From contig JAJYAH010000090.1 of the NCBI GenBank assembly GCA_021779635.1, positions 1-14,157 of the forward strand: a stretch of 14,157 bases of DNA, written 5' to 3'. A program made the position numbers and the translations under genes. A model generated the notes under the pieces. That model was not told the DNA's origin. It saw only the letters and a program-made list of their open reading frames with translations, and searched no databases. This DNA is from Pseudomonadota bacterium (GTDB taxonomy: Bacteria; Pseudomonadota; Alphaproteobacteria; Rhizobiales; Xanthobacteraceae). Shown one piece after another: positions 7,777 through 14,157 of the stretch; position 1 is the stretch's first letter; each line of letters begins with the position of its first letter.

Positions 7777-9165
7777 TCAGAGCCCCGCCGCGACCGGCAT
7801 CGGCTTCACCTTGTTGCCACGCTCCTGCTTGAGCAATTCCGCGATCAGGAAAGCCATGTCGATCGACTGCTCGGCATTGAGGCGGGGATCGCAGACGGTG
7901 TGATAGCGGTCGCTGAGGTCCTCATAGGTGATGGCGCGCGCCCCGCCGATGCATTCGGTCACGTCCTGGCCGGTCATTTCCAGATGGACGCCGCCGGCAT
8001 GGGTGCCCTCCGCAGCATGGATGGTGAAGAACGACTTCACCTCGGACAGGATCCGGTCGAACGGGCGGGTCTTGTAGCCGCTGTTCGAGGCGATGGTGTT
8101 GCCATGCATCGGATCGCAGGACCAGACGACCATCCGGCCTTCGCGCTGTACGGCGCGGATCAACTGCGGCAAATGATCGCCGATCTTGTCCGAGCCGAAG
8201 CGGTTGATCAGCGTGAGGCGGCCGGGCTCGTTGTCCGGATTGAGCACGTCGATCAGCCGCAACAGTTCGTCCGGCTTGAGCGACGGCCCGCACTTCAATC
8301 CGATCGGATTCTTGATGCCGCGGAAATATTCGACATGGCCGTGATCGAGCTGCCGGGTCCGGTCGCCGATCCAGATCATGTGACCTGACGTCGCGTACCA
8401 GTCGCCGGTCGTGGAATCGACCCGGGTGAAGGCCTGCTCGTAGCCGAGCAGCAGCGCTTCATGGCTGGTGTAGATATCGGTGGCGCGCAGCTCGGGGTGG
8501 CTTTCGAGATCAAGACCGCAGGCGCGCATGAAATTCAGCGCATCCGAAATGCGATCCGCCAATTCCTTGTAGCGGCGCGATTGCGGGGAATCCCTGAGGA
8601 AGCCCAGCATCCACTGGTGCACGCTGCCGAGATTGGCGAAGCCGCCGGTCGCGAACGCGCGCAGCAGGTTCAAGGTCGCCGCCGACTGGCGATACGCCAT
8701 CAACTGGCGCTGCGGATCGGGGGTGCGCGACCCCGCGGTGAACGCGATGTCGTTGACGATATCGCCGCGATAGCTCGGCAGCTCGACGTCGCCGATCTTC
8801 TCCATCGGCGACGAGCGCGGCTTGGCGAACTGTCCGGCGATGCGGCCGACCTTCACCACCGGCACCGCACCGGCATAGGTCAGCACCACCGCCATCTGCA
8901 GCAGCACCCGGAAGAAATCCCGGATATTGTTGGCGCCGTGCTCGGCGAAGCTTTCGGCGCAGTCGCCGCCCTGCAGCAGGAAGGCCTCGCCTGCGGCTAC
9001 GCGCGCAAGCGCCTTTTTCAGGTTACGGGCCTCACCTGCAAAAACCAGCGGAGGAAACGTGGCAAGCTGCGCCTCGACATCGGCCAATGCCTTGGCATCG
9101 GGATATTCGGGGATCTGTAGCACCGGCTTGGTGCGCCAGCTGTCGGGTGTCCACCGCTCGGACAT
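7777..9165 (-). CDS. aroG: Class II 3-deoxy-7-phosphoheptulonate (DAHP) synthase
   Basis: Condenses phosphoenolpyruvate with erythrose 4-phosphate to DAHP, the first step of the shikimate pathway; cytoplasmic. The 462-residue protein is the plant/mycobacterial (class II) type. The metal ligands are present: C69 (GGDCAESF), H354 (DPMHGN), E396 (GVHLEMTG) and D426 (CDPRLN). The phosphate-binding segment [14 protein letters not shown] (107-120) and the conserved GDIVNDI and LPSYRGD blocks are intact. It begins close to the catalytic core; I see no long N-terminal regulatory extension like that of the Mycobacterium enzyme, so feedback control may differ. The ATG at 9165 has AGGAG (9178-9174) 8 nt upstream. 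It heads the minus-strand run with dgkA and nadE and is divergent from the alpha/beta hydrolase. The symbol follows usual naming for this type. Confidence 0.95.
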   Translation of the reverse strand: MSERWTPDSWRTKPVLQIPEYPDAKALADVEAQLATFPPLVFAGEARNLKKALARVAAGEAFLLQGGDCAESFAEHGANNIRDFFRVLLQMAVVLTYAGAVPVVKVGRIAGQFAKPRSSPMEKIGDVELPSYRGDIVNDIAFTAGSRTPDPQRQLMAYRQSAATLNLLRAFATGGFANLGSVHQWMLGFLRDSPQSRRYKELADRISDALNFMRACGLDLESHPELRATDIYTSHEALLLGYEQAFTRVDSTTGDWYATSGHMIWIGDRTRQLDHGHVEYFRGIKNPIGLKCGPSLKPDELLRLIDVLNPDNEPGRLTLINRFGSDKIGDHLPQLIRAVQREGRMVVWSCDPMHGNTIASNSGYKTRPFDRILSEVKSFFTIHAAEGTHAGGVHLEMTGQDVTECIGGARAITYEDLSDRYHTVCDPRLNAEQSIDMAFLIAELLKQERGNKVKPMPVAAGL

Positions 9166-9185
9166 AACGTCAACTCCTGAGCAAA

Positions 9186-9206
9186 TACCGCTACTTATCT
9201 GCGGTA
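9186..9206 (-). promoter_or_regulatory. Inverted repeat in the aroG leader
   Basis: TACCGC (9186-9191) and GCGGTA (9201-9206) form a 6-bp inverted repeat with a 9-bp spacer, beginning 8 bp upstream of the aroG Shine-Dalgarno. A -10-like TATAAC on the minus strand lies just upstream (about 9224-9219), which would put the repeat at the start of the mRNA or over the start point. It may be an operator or a leader hairpin. There is no leader peptide rich in aromatic residues, so classical attenuation is not supported. Confidence 0.35.
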
Positions 9207-9333
9207 GCGAAGGGCCGGGTTATACACAGGCTGTCAGCCGACCGCCAGTTGGATTTGCTTTATGACAAGCCCTTGCGGCAAAAGCCGAATTCGCATTTGC
9301 TGGTTTCGACACGATTGCTCGGGGGAGATCGCG

Positions 9334-10239
9334 GTGGCTGAGGCTGCGCTGGACGACGTCTTCATCGATGACATCACCTTCCCCGCCACCGATCGATATT
9401 TGCTGGGGGCCACGCTGTTTTTGCCCCGTGGCGCCAAGCGCCATGCCGTCCTGATCAATTCGGCCACCGCCGTGCCGCGCAAGGTCTACCGGGGGTTTGC
9501 AGGCTATCTCGCCGGCCGCGGCTGCGCGGTCTTGACCTACGACTACCGCGGCACCGGTGACAGCAGGCAGAAGTCGCTGGTCGGCTACAACCAGGTCAAA
9601 TCGCTGGTCGGCTTCAAGGCCTCGATGTCGGATTGGGCCGCCCTCGATGCCACCGCCGCGGTGGCCTGGATGCGCGAACGCTACAAGAATTTGCCGCTCA
9701 CCTATGTCGGCCATTCGTTCGGCGGCCAGGCGCTCGGGCTGCTCGCCAACAACAACGAGGTCTCGCGCGCGCTGCTGATCGCCGCCCAGGCCGGATACTG
9801 GAAGCTGATGGCTTCGCCGGAACGCTATCGCGTCTATGCCATGCTGAATTTCTTCGGCGTTCCCCTCACCCGGCTCTTGGGCTATGCGCCAGGCTGGGGC
9901 GGCCTCGGCGAGGATTTGCCCAAGGGCGTGTTTGAGCAGTGGGTCGGCTGGGTGATGAGCGAGCGTTATCTGTTCAGCGATGCCAAGCTCGGCGCGTTGC
10001 AGAATTTTCCGAAATATCACGGCGCGATGCGCGCGCTGTGCTTTTCCGACGACCCATGGGCGACGCGCCCGGCGGTCGAACTTCTCTGTTCGGAATTTAC
10101 CGCGGCCAAGCCGGAAATCCTGACGGTGACGCCCGGCGACGCCGGTGCTGCCCGGATCGGCCATCTCGGTTTTTTCCGACCCGAGCATCGCGACACACTC
10201 TGGCGAGGGGCCGCGGAATGGCTTCAGGCGACGGAGTAG
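9334..10239 (+). CDS. Alpha/beta hydrolase, COG4757-like
   Basis: A cytoplasmic-looking alpha/beta hydrolase fold protein; substrate unknown (an ester, thioester or lipid-like compound is possible). From the GTG at 9334 it has 301 residues. Nucleophile elbow GHSFGG places Ser128; the likely acid is D239 or D240 (CFSDDPW) and the likely base H277 (RIGHLGFF). The early motif TYDYRGTGDS (68-77) is typical of this group. I prefer GTG at 9334 over the ATG at 9262: GGGGGAG (9321-9327) lies 6 nt upstream of the GTG, and the 24 extra residues are Cys/Arg-rich and unlike a signal peptide. The gene stands alone on the plus strand, divergent from aroG. A palindromic repeat starts 39 bp after its stop. 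Confidence 0.85.
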   Translation: MAEAALDDVFIDDITFPATDRYLLGATLFLPRGAKRHAVLINSATAVPRKVYRGFAGYLAGRGCAVLTYDYRGTGDSRQKSLVGYNQVKSLVGFKASMSDWAALDATAAVAWMRERYKNLPLTYVGHSFGGQALGLLANNNEVSRALLIAAQAGYWKLMASPERYRVYAMLNFFGVPLTRLLGYAPGWGGLGEDLPKGVFEQWVGWVMSERYLFSDAKLGALQNFPKYHGAMRALCFSDDPWATRPAVELLCSEFTAAKPEILTVTPGDAGAARIGHLGFFRPEHRDTLWRGAAEWLQATE

Positions 10240-10278
10240 TTGGTTCAATTTTCAAAGAGCCAGAAGCTTCGCAAAGAG

Positions 10279-10363
10279 CCGTCACTGCAAGGAGCGAAGC
10301 CACGAAGCAATCCATTCTTGCTTTGCGGCTTTATGGATTACTTCGCTTCGCTCGCAATGACGG
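10279..10363. repeat. 85-bp REP-like imperfect palindrome
   Basis: The left arm begins CCGTCACTGC and contains GGAGCGAAGC...GAAGCAATCCAT. The right arm ends GCAATGACGG and contains ATGGATTACTTCGCTTCGCTC. They are reverse complements apart from a few substitutions and small insertions. The core (GTCATTGCGAGCGAAGCGAAG on the minus strand, shortened here to its first part) is a palindromic repeat I recognise from many Bradyrhizobium intergenic regions. It lies 39 bp after the hydrolase stop and, once transcribed, would fold into a long hairpin that could stop or protect that mRNA. Palindrome seen; family membership from memory; role inferred. Confidence 0.8.
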
Positions 10364-10396
10364 CACCTTAATTTCGGACGCGAATTCTCGTCTCGC

Positions 10397-10862
10397 GGCG
10401 CGATGCGCCCGAGTTGGTGCTCGAAACCTTCCGCCCCAATGAGGGCGTGGGGAATGCCGGGTGCCCGTTGCACCCGCAGCCGCGCGTGGTGAGTAGTAAG
10501 CACGCGCGTTAGTCACCACGGTCGCACCGGAACACCCGGCATTCCCGCACGCGAATGGTTTTAACGGCTTCTTCCGCGCTTTCCCCGGCGATCGGGCTTG
10601 TTTGTCACCGTCGCCTGCGGATTAAGGCTGGTCCGCGCCCGGTCGGGCCGACTTCGCCTCCGCAGACTTGACGCCGGCGTCGAGGCGTCAGGACCACACG
10701 ACTTCACCGTCCGCGTCAGCATCGTTCGTCCGCGCGCTCCTGACCGCTCACGGAAAACCCGCCCTGCGATCACGTCCACGCACTCGACGCTGCCGCGTCC
10801 ACCGCATCCCATCCCAACGTTCGTGACGATCGCGATACGCCCCTTGTGGGGGATGAGACGGC
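10397..10862. repeat. Long structured intergenic repeat of the Bradyrhizobium type
   Basis: I recognise the order of blocks in this stretch from intergenic DNA of Bradyrhizobium and relatives: GATGCGCCCGAG, then GGGAATGCCGGGTG, GCACCCGC, CCCGGCATTCCC, AATGGTTTTAACGGC, TTGTCACCGTC, GACTTGACGCC, GTCAGGACCACACGACTTC, ACGCTGCCGCGTCCACCGC and GTGACGATCGCG. Open frames in such copies are often annotated as hypothetical proteins on the minus strand (here 10561-10812, an Arg/Gly-rich frame). I regard those as spurious. The edges are approximate. No transposase or flanking target duplication is visible, so how it spreads is not shown. Recognition is from memory and was not tested by search. Confidence 0.65.
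10450..10546. repeat. Nested and competing hairpins at the head of the long repeat
   Basis: An outer 14-bp perfect stem joins GGGAATGCCGGGTG (10450-10463) to CACCCGGCATTCCC (10533-10546). Inside it are GGGTGC (10459-10464) with GCACCC (10470-10475) around a 5-nt loop, CGCGCGTG (10481-10488) with CACGCGCG (10501-10508), and GTGGTGA (10486-10492) with TCACCAC (10513-10519). The first inner stem shares bases with the outer stem, and the last two share bases with each other, so not all can form at once. The pairings are seen directly; any RNA function is inference. Confidence 0.6.
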
Positions 10863-11170
10863 AACGGATATGCAGGTGATTTGGGCAAATATGGAATCAA
10901 AATATTTTTGCGAACGGGGCTGGACAGGCAAATCAATAGGCAGCCTGCCGGGCAAATCAGCAATGGGACCGCTACCGCCAATCGCAGCCTTCGGGCGACT
11001 TCCAGCGTCGGAATGTTCTTGATCTTCTCACCGAGCTTGCGCTCGGCCACGGTCGGCCCTTGGAGAGCTGCAACGTAAGATGAACCAAAGCAAAACGGCT
11101 TCCGGCCGGGACGAGGACCGCAGAAATCCCCTGAGAAGATTTGGCCATGATGAACTGCTACGATGTCCGC

Positions 11171-11188
11171 TCGATGCGGTCGCATCGA
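11171..11188. promoter_or_regulatory. Palindrome TCGATGCG-GT-CGCATCGA upstream of the cNMP-binding gene
   Basis: 8-bp perfect arms around GT, 75 bp before the ATG at 11263. The size and symmetry suit a dimeric repressor or activator site in the promoter or leader of this gene. It does not match the CRP/FNR consensus. Symmetry is seen; operator role is inferred. Confidence 0.35.
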
Positions 11189-11262
11189 CAGTCTGCACAC
11201 GAGCCAATACGTGCGCGCATCAGTCGGCTTGAAACAACGAGCCAACGCGCTCGGAGGAATTC

Positions 11263-11898
11263 ATGAACTGGATTGAAGCTGCCGGCTATCTGGCTTCCGC
11301 GCTCGTGCTGGCTACATTTTGCATGAAGACGATGATCCCTTTGCGGTGCGCGGCGGTTTGCAGCAATGTCGCTTTCATCGTCTACGGCTTCTACGACGAC
11401 CTCTATCCTGTCCTCGTTCTGCACGGGATATTGCTGCCCCTGAACGTCTGGCGTGCCGTCCAGATGCTGCGGTTGATCCGGCGGGTCGAGGCAGCTTCGA
11501 AAGATGATCTCTCCACGGACTGGCTAAGGCCGTTCATGAAGGAAACGCAATTGAAGGCCGGCGAAGTGATCTTCAACAGAGGGGACCATGCCGATCGCCT
11601 CTACATGATCATAACCGGCGACATCCATCTTGAGCAGATCGATCTGACCTTGCGCGCCGGTGACCTGTTTGGAGAGATCGGCTTGTTTTCCGCAGACCAC
11701 AAACGAACCCAAACGGCCCGTGCACGGACGGATGTCGATCTTCTCTGGATCAGCGAAGGCGAGCTGGCGCAAATCTGCTATCAAAATCCCGGAATAGCGT
11801 TCTACTTCCTCAAGCTGACGACCAATCGCCTGCTCGCCAACGCCTCACGTGCCTTGGCCGGAACAGAAGTCGCCTTGCAGGCGTCCTCTTCAGGATAA
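11263..11898 (+). CDS. Membrane protein with C-terminal cyclic-nucleotide-binding domain
   Basis: A 211-residue protein. The first 70 residues hold three hydrophobic segments (about 5-22, 28-43, 48-65), so it probably sits in the inner membrane. The rest (about 85-200) is a CRP-type cyclic-nucleotide-binding fold: LKAGEVIFNRGDHADRLYMI, GDIHL, then the phosphate-binding cassette GDLFGEIGLFSADHKRTQT (133-151). The key ligand residues E138 (FGE) and R148 are present, so nucleotide binding is plausible. There is no helix-turn-helix after it, so it is not a transcription factor. The order of three membrane helices followed by a cNMP domain recalls Popeye proteins, though the cassette here is of the ordinary type. 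The ATG has a near-perfect GGAGGA (11253-11258) 4 nt upstream. It converges on a PAS histidine kinase 8 bp away. The ligand (cAMP or cGMP) and the partner are unknown. Confidence 0.85.
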   Translation: MNWIEAAGYLASALVLATFCMKTMIPLRCAAVCSNVAFIVYGFYDDLYPVLVLHGILLPLNVWRAVQMLRLIRRVEAASKDDLSTDWLRPFMKETQLKAGEVIFNRGDHADRLYMIITGDIHLEQIDLTLRAGDLFGEIGLFSADHKRTQTARARTDVDLLWISEGELAQICYQNPGIAFYFLKLTTNRLLANASRALAGTEVALQASSSG

Positions 11899-11906
11899 GG
11901 CCATCG

Positions 11907-13814
11907 TCATCGGCCGCCGCCGAGGCGCGACAGCGCTTCGTTCAATTCGTGAATCTGATAGGGCTTGCGAAGTATCGGAAACTCCGCTGCGGCATTTCGC
12001 GCCGCTTCGCTGTACCCGGAGGCCAGCAGGATCGGCAGCCCAGGGTGTTTTTGCTTTAGCACGCGTGCCAGCGCAAGCCCGTCCATCTTGCCGGGCATCA
12101 CGATATCGCTGAGAACGAGGTCGATACCATGGGCGGCGATTTCGCTGAGGGCCATGTCGACATCCGACGCCCAGCGAACAGCGTAGCCGAGTTCTTCCAG
12201 CAGACCTGCGGATGCGTTCGCTACCTCAGGATTGTCCTCGACCAGCAGGACAGTGCCGGTGCTGCGACGGCCTATTTCTTTCGACGGCCGTTTTAATGTC
12301 GCTGTACTGCGTGGCAGGCAGACAGTGAACGATGTGCCTTTGCCGAGTTCGCTGTCGACCGCGATCGTGCCACCTGCCTGATGAACGAAACCGTGGACTT
12401 GCGAAAGTCCCAGACCTGTTCCTTTGCCAATCGGTTTGGTGGTAAAAAACGGATCGAATATCTTTGCAACCACGTCGTCGGGAATGCCGACGCCGGTGTC
12501 CCTGACCTTGATGGCCACAAAATCGCCTTTGGTACCGCCATCGTCGACGAAAACATTGCTGGCTAGGACCGTCACATTGCCGCCCTGCGGCATGGCATCG
12601 CGCGCATTGATGACCAGGTTGACCAGCGCCGTTTCGAACTCCGCCGGATCCACCGTGATCGGCCATATCCCGTCGTCTACCTCGATGTGCAGTTCGATGG
12701 CGCTGCCGAGCCCTGTGTCGAGAACCTCGCGCAGCGAGAAGATGCAGTCGCGCACGTCGATGGTCTGGGGATTGACGCTCTGCCGGCGAGCGAATGACAG
12801 AAGCTGGCTGGTCAACGCGGCCCCTCGTTGAGAGGCCGCATCGATCGCCTGGACGGCACGAAGCGCTTTCGGATCGTCCGCCGCCACCTTCTTCAACGCG
12901 TTGAGGCCGCCGGAAATAACCATGAGAAGATTGTTGAAGTCGTGTGCCACCCCACCGGTAAGCTGTCCCAGTGCGTCAAGTTTCTGCGACTGAGCCAGCT
13001 TTAGCTGAAGTTTTTCCATCTCCTGCTGGGCCTCGCGACGCTCAGTGATGTCACGGGTGATTTTGGCGAAGCCGAGAAGCCTGTTCTCCTCATCGCGTAT
13101 CGGATCAATGACAACACTTGCCCAAAAGAACGTGCCATCCTTGCGAACGCGCCAGCCCTCTTCCTCGTAGCGGCCGTTTTCCAGCGCAAGCCGGAGGGCG
13201 CGCGCGGGCCGGCCGGCGGCCTGGTCTGCGCTGGAGTAGAAGCGGGAGAAGTGCTGCCCGATGATTTCTTCCGGCCGGTAGCCTTTGATGCGCTGACCAC
13301 CGGCGTTCCAGTTGGTAACCACGCCATTGGGATCGAGCATGTAGAGCGCATAATCGATGACGCCATTCACCAGCAGACGAAAGTGTCTTTCGCTCTCGCT
13401 GAGGGCGTCGGCGGCCTGGTTTCGCTCGGTAATGTCGCGCGTAATCTTGGCGAAGCCGACGAGTTCATTTTCCTCATAGAGCGGGTCAATGACAACCGAT
13501 GCGAGAAACTTCGAGCCATCCTTGCGCACCCGCCACCCCTCGGCCTCGAACTTTCCGTCATTGCGAGCCGTTTCGAGGGAACGGGCCGGCAATCCCGCCT
13601 CGCGATCCTCCGGGGAATAGAACATCGAGAAATGCCGGCCGACAACTTCGTCTGCCTCGTATCCCTTGATGCGTTTGGCGCCGGCATTCCAGTTAAGGAT
13701 GATGCCATCGGGGTCCAGCATATAGATAGCGTAGTCGACGACCCCCTCGACCAGCAGGCGGAACTTGCGCTCGCTTTCGAACAAGCCGCGCCTCCGGCCA
13801 GCCTTTTTTGCCAT
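11907..13814 (-). CDS. Soluble PAS-PAS hybrid histidine kinase with C-terminal receiver
   Basis: A 635-residue cytoplasmic sensor kinase with no membrane helix. Domains in order are PAS 1 (about 14-131), PAS 2 (about 141-259), a short coiled coil, the HisKA domain with phospho-acceptor H291 ([11 protein letters not shown]), HATPase_c, and a receiver (about 520-633). The kinase boxes are complete: N box with N403 ([10 protein letters not shown]), G1 DTGVGIP (439-445), F box FDPFFTTK, and G2 GTGLGL (465-470). The receiver has E526-D527, phospho-acceptor D570 ([10 protein letters not shown]), S599 and K617. The two PAS domains are about two-thirds identical by hand alignment, each ending [12 protein letters not shown], so they arose by tandem duplication. 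No FixL-type heme histidine or LOV cysteine motif is evident; the signal is unknown. The ATG at 13814 is the natural start, with GGGA about 10 nt upstream. No separate output regulator lies beside it. Confidence 0.95.
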   Translation of the reverse strand: MAKKAGRRRGLFESERKFRLLVEGVVDYAIYMLDPDGIILNWNAGAKRIKGYEADEVVGRHFSMFYSPEDREAGLPARSLETARNDGKFEAEGWRVRKDGSKFLASVVIDPLYEENELVGFAKITRDITERNQAADALSESERHFRLLVNGVIDYALYMLDPNGVVTNWNAGGQRIKGYRPEEIIGQHFSRFYSSADQAAGRPARALRLALENGRYEEEGWRVRKDGTFFWASVVIDPIRDEENRLLGFAKITRDITERREAQQEMEKLQLKLAQSQKLDALGQLTGGVAHDFNNLLMVISGGLNALKKVAADDPKALRAVQAIDAASQRGAALTSQLLSFARRQSVNPQTIDVRDCIFSLREVLDTGLGSAIELHIEVDDGIWPITVDPAEFETALVNLVINARDAMPQGGNVTVLASNVFVDDGGTKGDFVAIKVRDTGVGIPDDVVAKIFDPFFTTKPIGKGTGLGLSQVHGFVHQAGGTIAVDSELGKGTSFTVCLPRSTATLKRPSKEIGRRSTGTVLLVEDNPEVANASAGLLEELGYAVRWASDVDMALSEIAAHGIDLVLSDIVMPGKMDGLALARVLKQKHPGLPILLASGYSEAARNAAAEFPILRKPYQIHELNEALSRLGGGR

Positions 13815-13914
13815 CTGATGTTTCCCAACCGTAACTTCGGCTAACGACCAGACAGGCGACTTGTTCCAGGCAATGTCACGCCCCAGCAGGTTAACATCCC
13901 TCCCCGGCCGCCCC

Positions 13915-14157
13915 CTACTCCGCCGCTTCCCGCACGTATCGCGCGCTCGGTGTCCGCATCGTCACCAGTTCCTCCGCGGCGGTCGGGTGCAGGGCCATGG
14001 TGGCGTCGAAATCGGCCTTGGTCGCCTTCATCTTGACGGCGATGGCAACGACCTGAACCATTTCGGCAGCACCATCGCCGACGATGTGACAGCCGACCAC
14101 GCGATCGCTGGTGCCGTCGACCACCAGCTTCATCAGCATCCGGGTATCGCGGCCCGA
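13915..14157 (-). CDS. gor: Glutathione-disulfide reductase, C-terminal part (cut by the window edge)
   Basis: Only the last 80 residues are visible; the gene runs off the right edge, and its frame stays open to base 14157 (SGRDTRMLMKLV at the edge). The piece belongs to the dimerisation domain of the pyridine-nucleotide disulfide oxidoreductases. The segment VVGCHIVGDGAAEMVQ and the motif HPTAAEELVTMR carry the active-site His-Glu pair supplied to the other subunit. HPTAAEE followed by VTMR fits glutathione reductase better than dihydrolipoamide dehydrogenase or mercuric reductase, but the redox CxxxxC and NADPH motifs that would settle it are outside the window. It would reduce oxidised glutathione with NADPH in the cytoplasm. 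It lies 100 bp upstream of the hybrid kinase gene on the same strand; a link in transcription is possible but not shown. Confidence 0.85.
   Translation of the reverse strand, partial: SGRDTRMLMKLVVDGTSDRVVGCHIVGDGAAEMVQVVAIAVKMKATKADFDATMALHPTAAEELVTMRTPSARYVREAAE

Larger units (their letters stand above)
10240..11262. other. About 1 kb gene-poor stretch made of repeats
   Basis: No open frame here has a convincing start, domain or codon pattern. The contents in order are: a spacer (10240-10278), an 85-bp REP-like palindrome (10279-10363), a long structured intergenic repeat (about 10397-10862), an AT-richer flank (about 10863-10970), and the leader of the cyclic-nucleotide-binding gene (to 11262). 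A 50-codon frame at 11080-11232 on the plus strand ends 30 bp before the next gene, but it has only a distant GGAGAG and no recognisable content. A 165-codon minus-strand frame (10748-11245) runs across both the repeat and its flank, which argues against a real gene. Confidence 0.7.

Noticed and set aside
8461..9120. 219-codon plus-strand frame opposite the DAHP synthase
   Set aside because: Antisense shadow; the minus-strand enzyme is complete with all metal ligands.
9262..9333. ATG start for the alpha/beta hydrolase 24 codons upstream
   Set aside because: The extra residues are Cys/Arg-rich and not a signal peptide, while GTG at 9334 has a strong GGGGGAG at good spacing.
10561..10812. 83-codon minus-strand frame (Arg/Gly-rich) within the long repeat
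   Set aside because: It matches the kind of hypothetical protein often called in copies of this repeat; I regard it as non-coding.
10748..11245. 165-codon minus-strand frame in the repeat region
   Set aside because: It runs from the long repeat into unrelated flank, has no recognisable motif, and its C-terminal part is a typical spurious repeat-derived frame.
10240..11262. CRISPR array or insertion sequence in the gene-poor gap
   Set aside because: There are no regularly spaced direct repeats, no transposase frame and no terminal inverted repeats with target duplication; the repeats are palindromic and non-coding.

Overview
The window looks like chromosomal DNA of a Bradyrhizobium/Rhodopseudomonas-type alphaproteobacterium (family Nitrobacteraceae). 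This rests on GC-rich coding DNA, protein sequences typical of that group (a DUF2865 protein, a class II DAHP synthase, a PAS-PAS hybrid kinase) and two intergenic repeats whose look I associate with these genomes. The assignment is from recognition; no search was run. I see no prophage, CRISPR array, transposase, toxin-antitoxin pair, tRNA or rRNA. Most of the window is ordinary housekeeping sequence, and I do not claim an unknown multi-gene system.

Layout. 103-3724 is a minus-strand run, cysS (cysteinyl-tRNA synthetase), a GNAT acetyltransferase, then cimA (citramalate synthase); the last two overlap by 4 nt. 3994-5617 holds two plus-strand genes for exported proteins: a small six-cysteine protein and a DUF2865 protein. 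The second ends 3 bp from the stop of nadE. 5621-9165 is a tight minus-strand cluster read in the order aroG-type DAHP synthase, dgkA-type diacylglycerol kinase (TTG start, 1 nt after the preceding stop), and nadE (glutamine-dependent NAD+ synthetase). A divergent alpha/beta hydrolase follows at 9334-10239.

The stretch 10240-11262 has no convincing gene. It holds an 85-bp palindromic REP-like element and a roughly 470-bp intergenic repeat with competing hairpins, plus a short leader with an 8-bp-arm palindrome. Then comes a small membrane protein with three predicted hydrophobic helices and a cyclic-nucleotide-binding domain (11263-11898). It converges, with 8 bp between, on a soluble hybrid histidine kinase with two near-duplicate PAS domains and a C-terminal receiver (11907-13814). 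The window ends in the 3' part of a glutathione reductase gene (13915 to the edge).

Functional reading. The cysS/cimA and aroG/dgkA/nadE runs serve translation, isoleucine and aromatic amino-acid precursors, lipid recycling and NAD synthesis. The most distinctive items are the convergent cyclic-nucleotide/PAS-kinase pair, the structured repeat next to it, and a change of base composition inside cysS.
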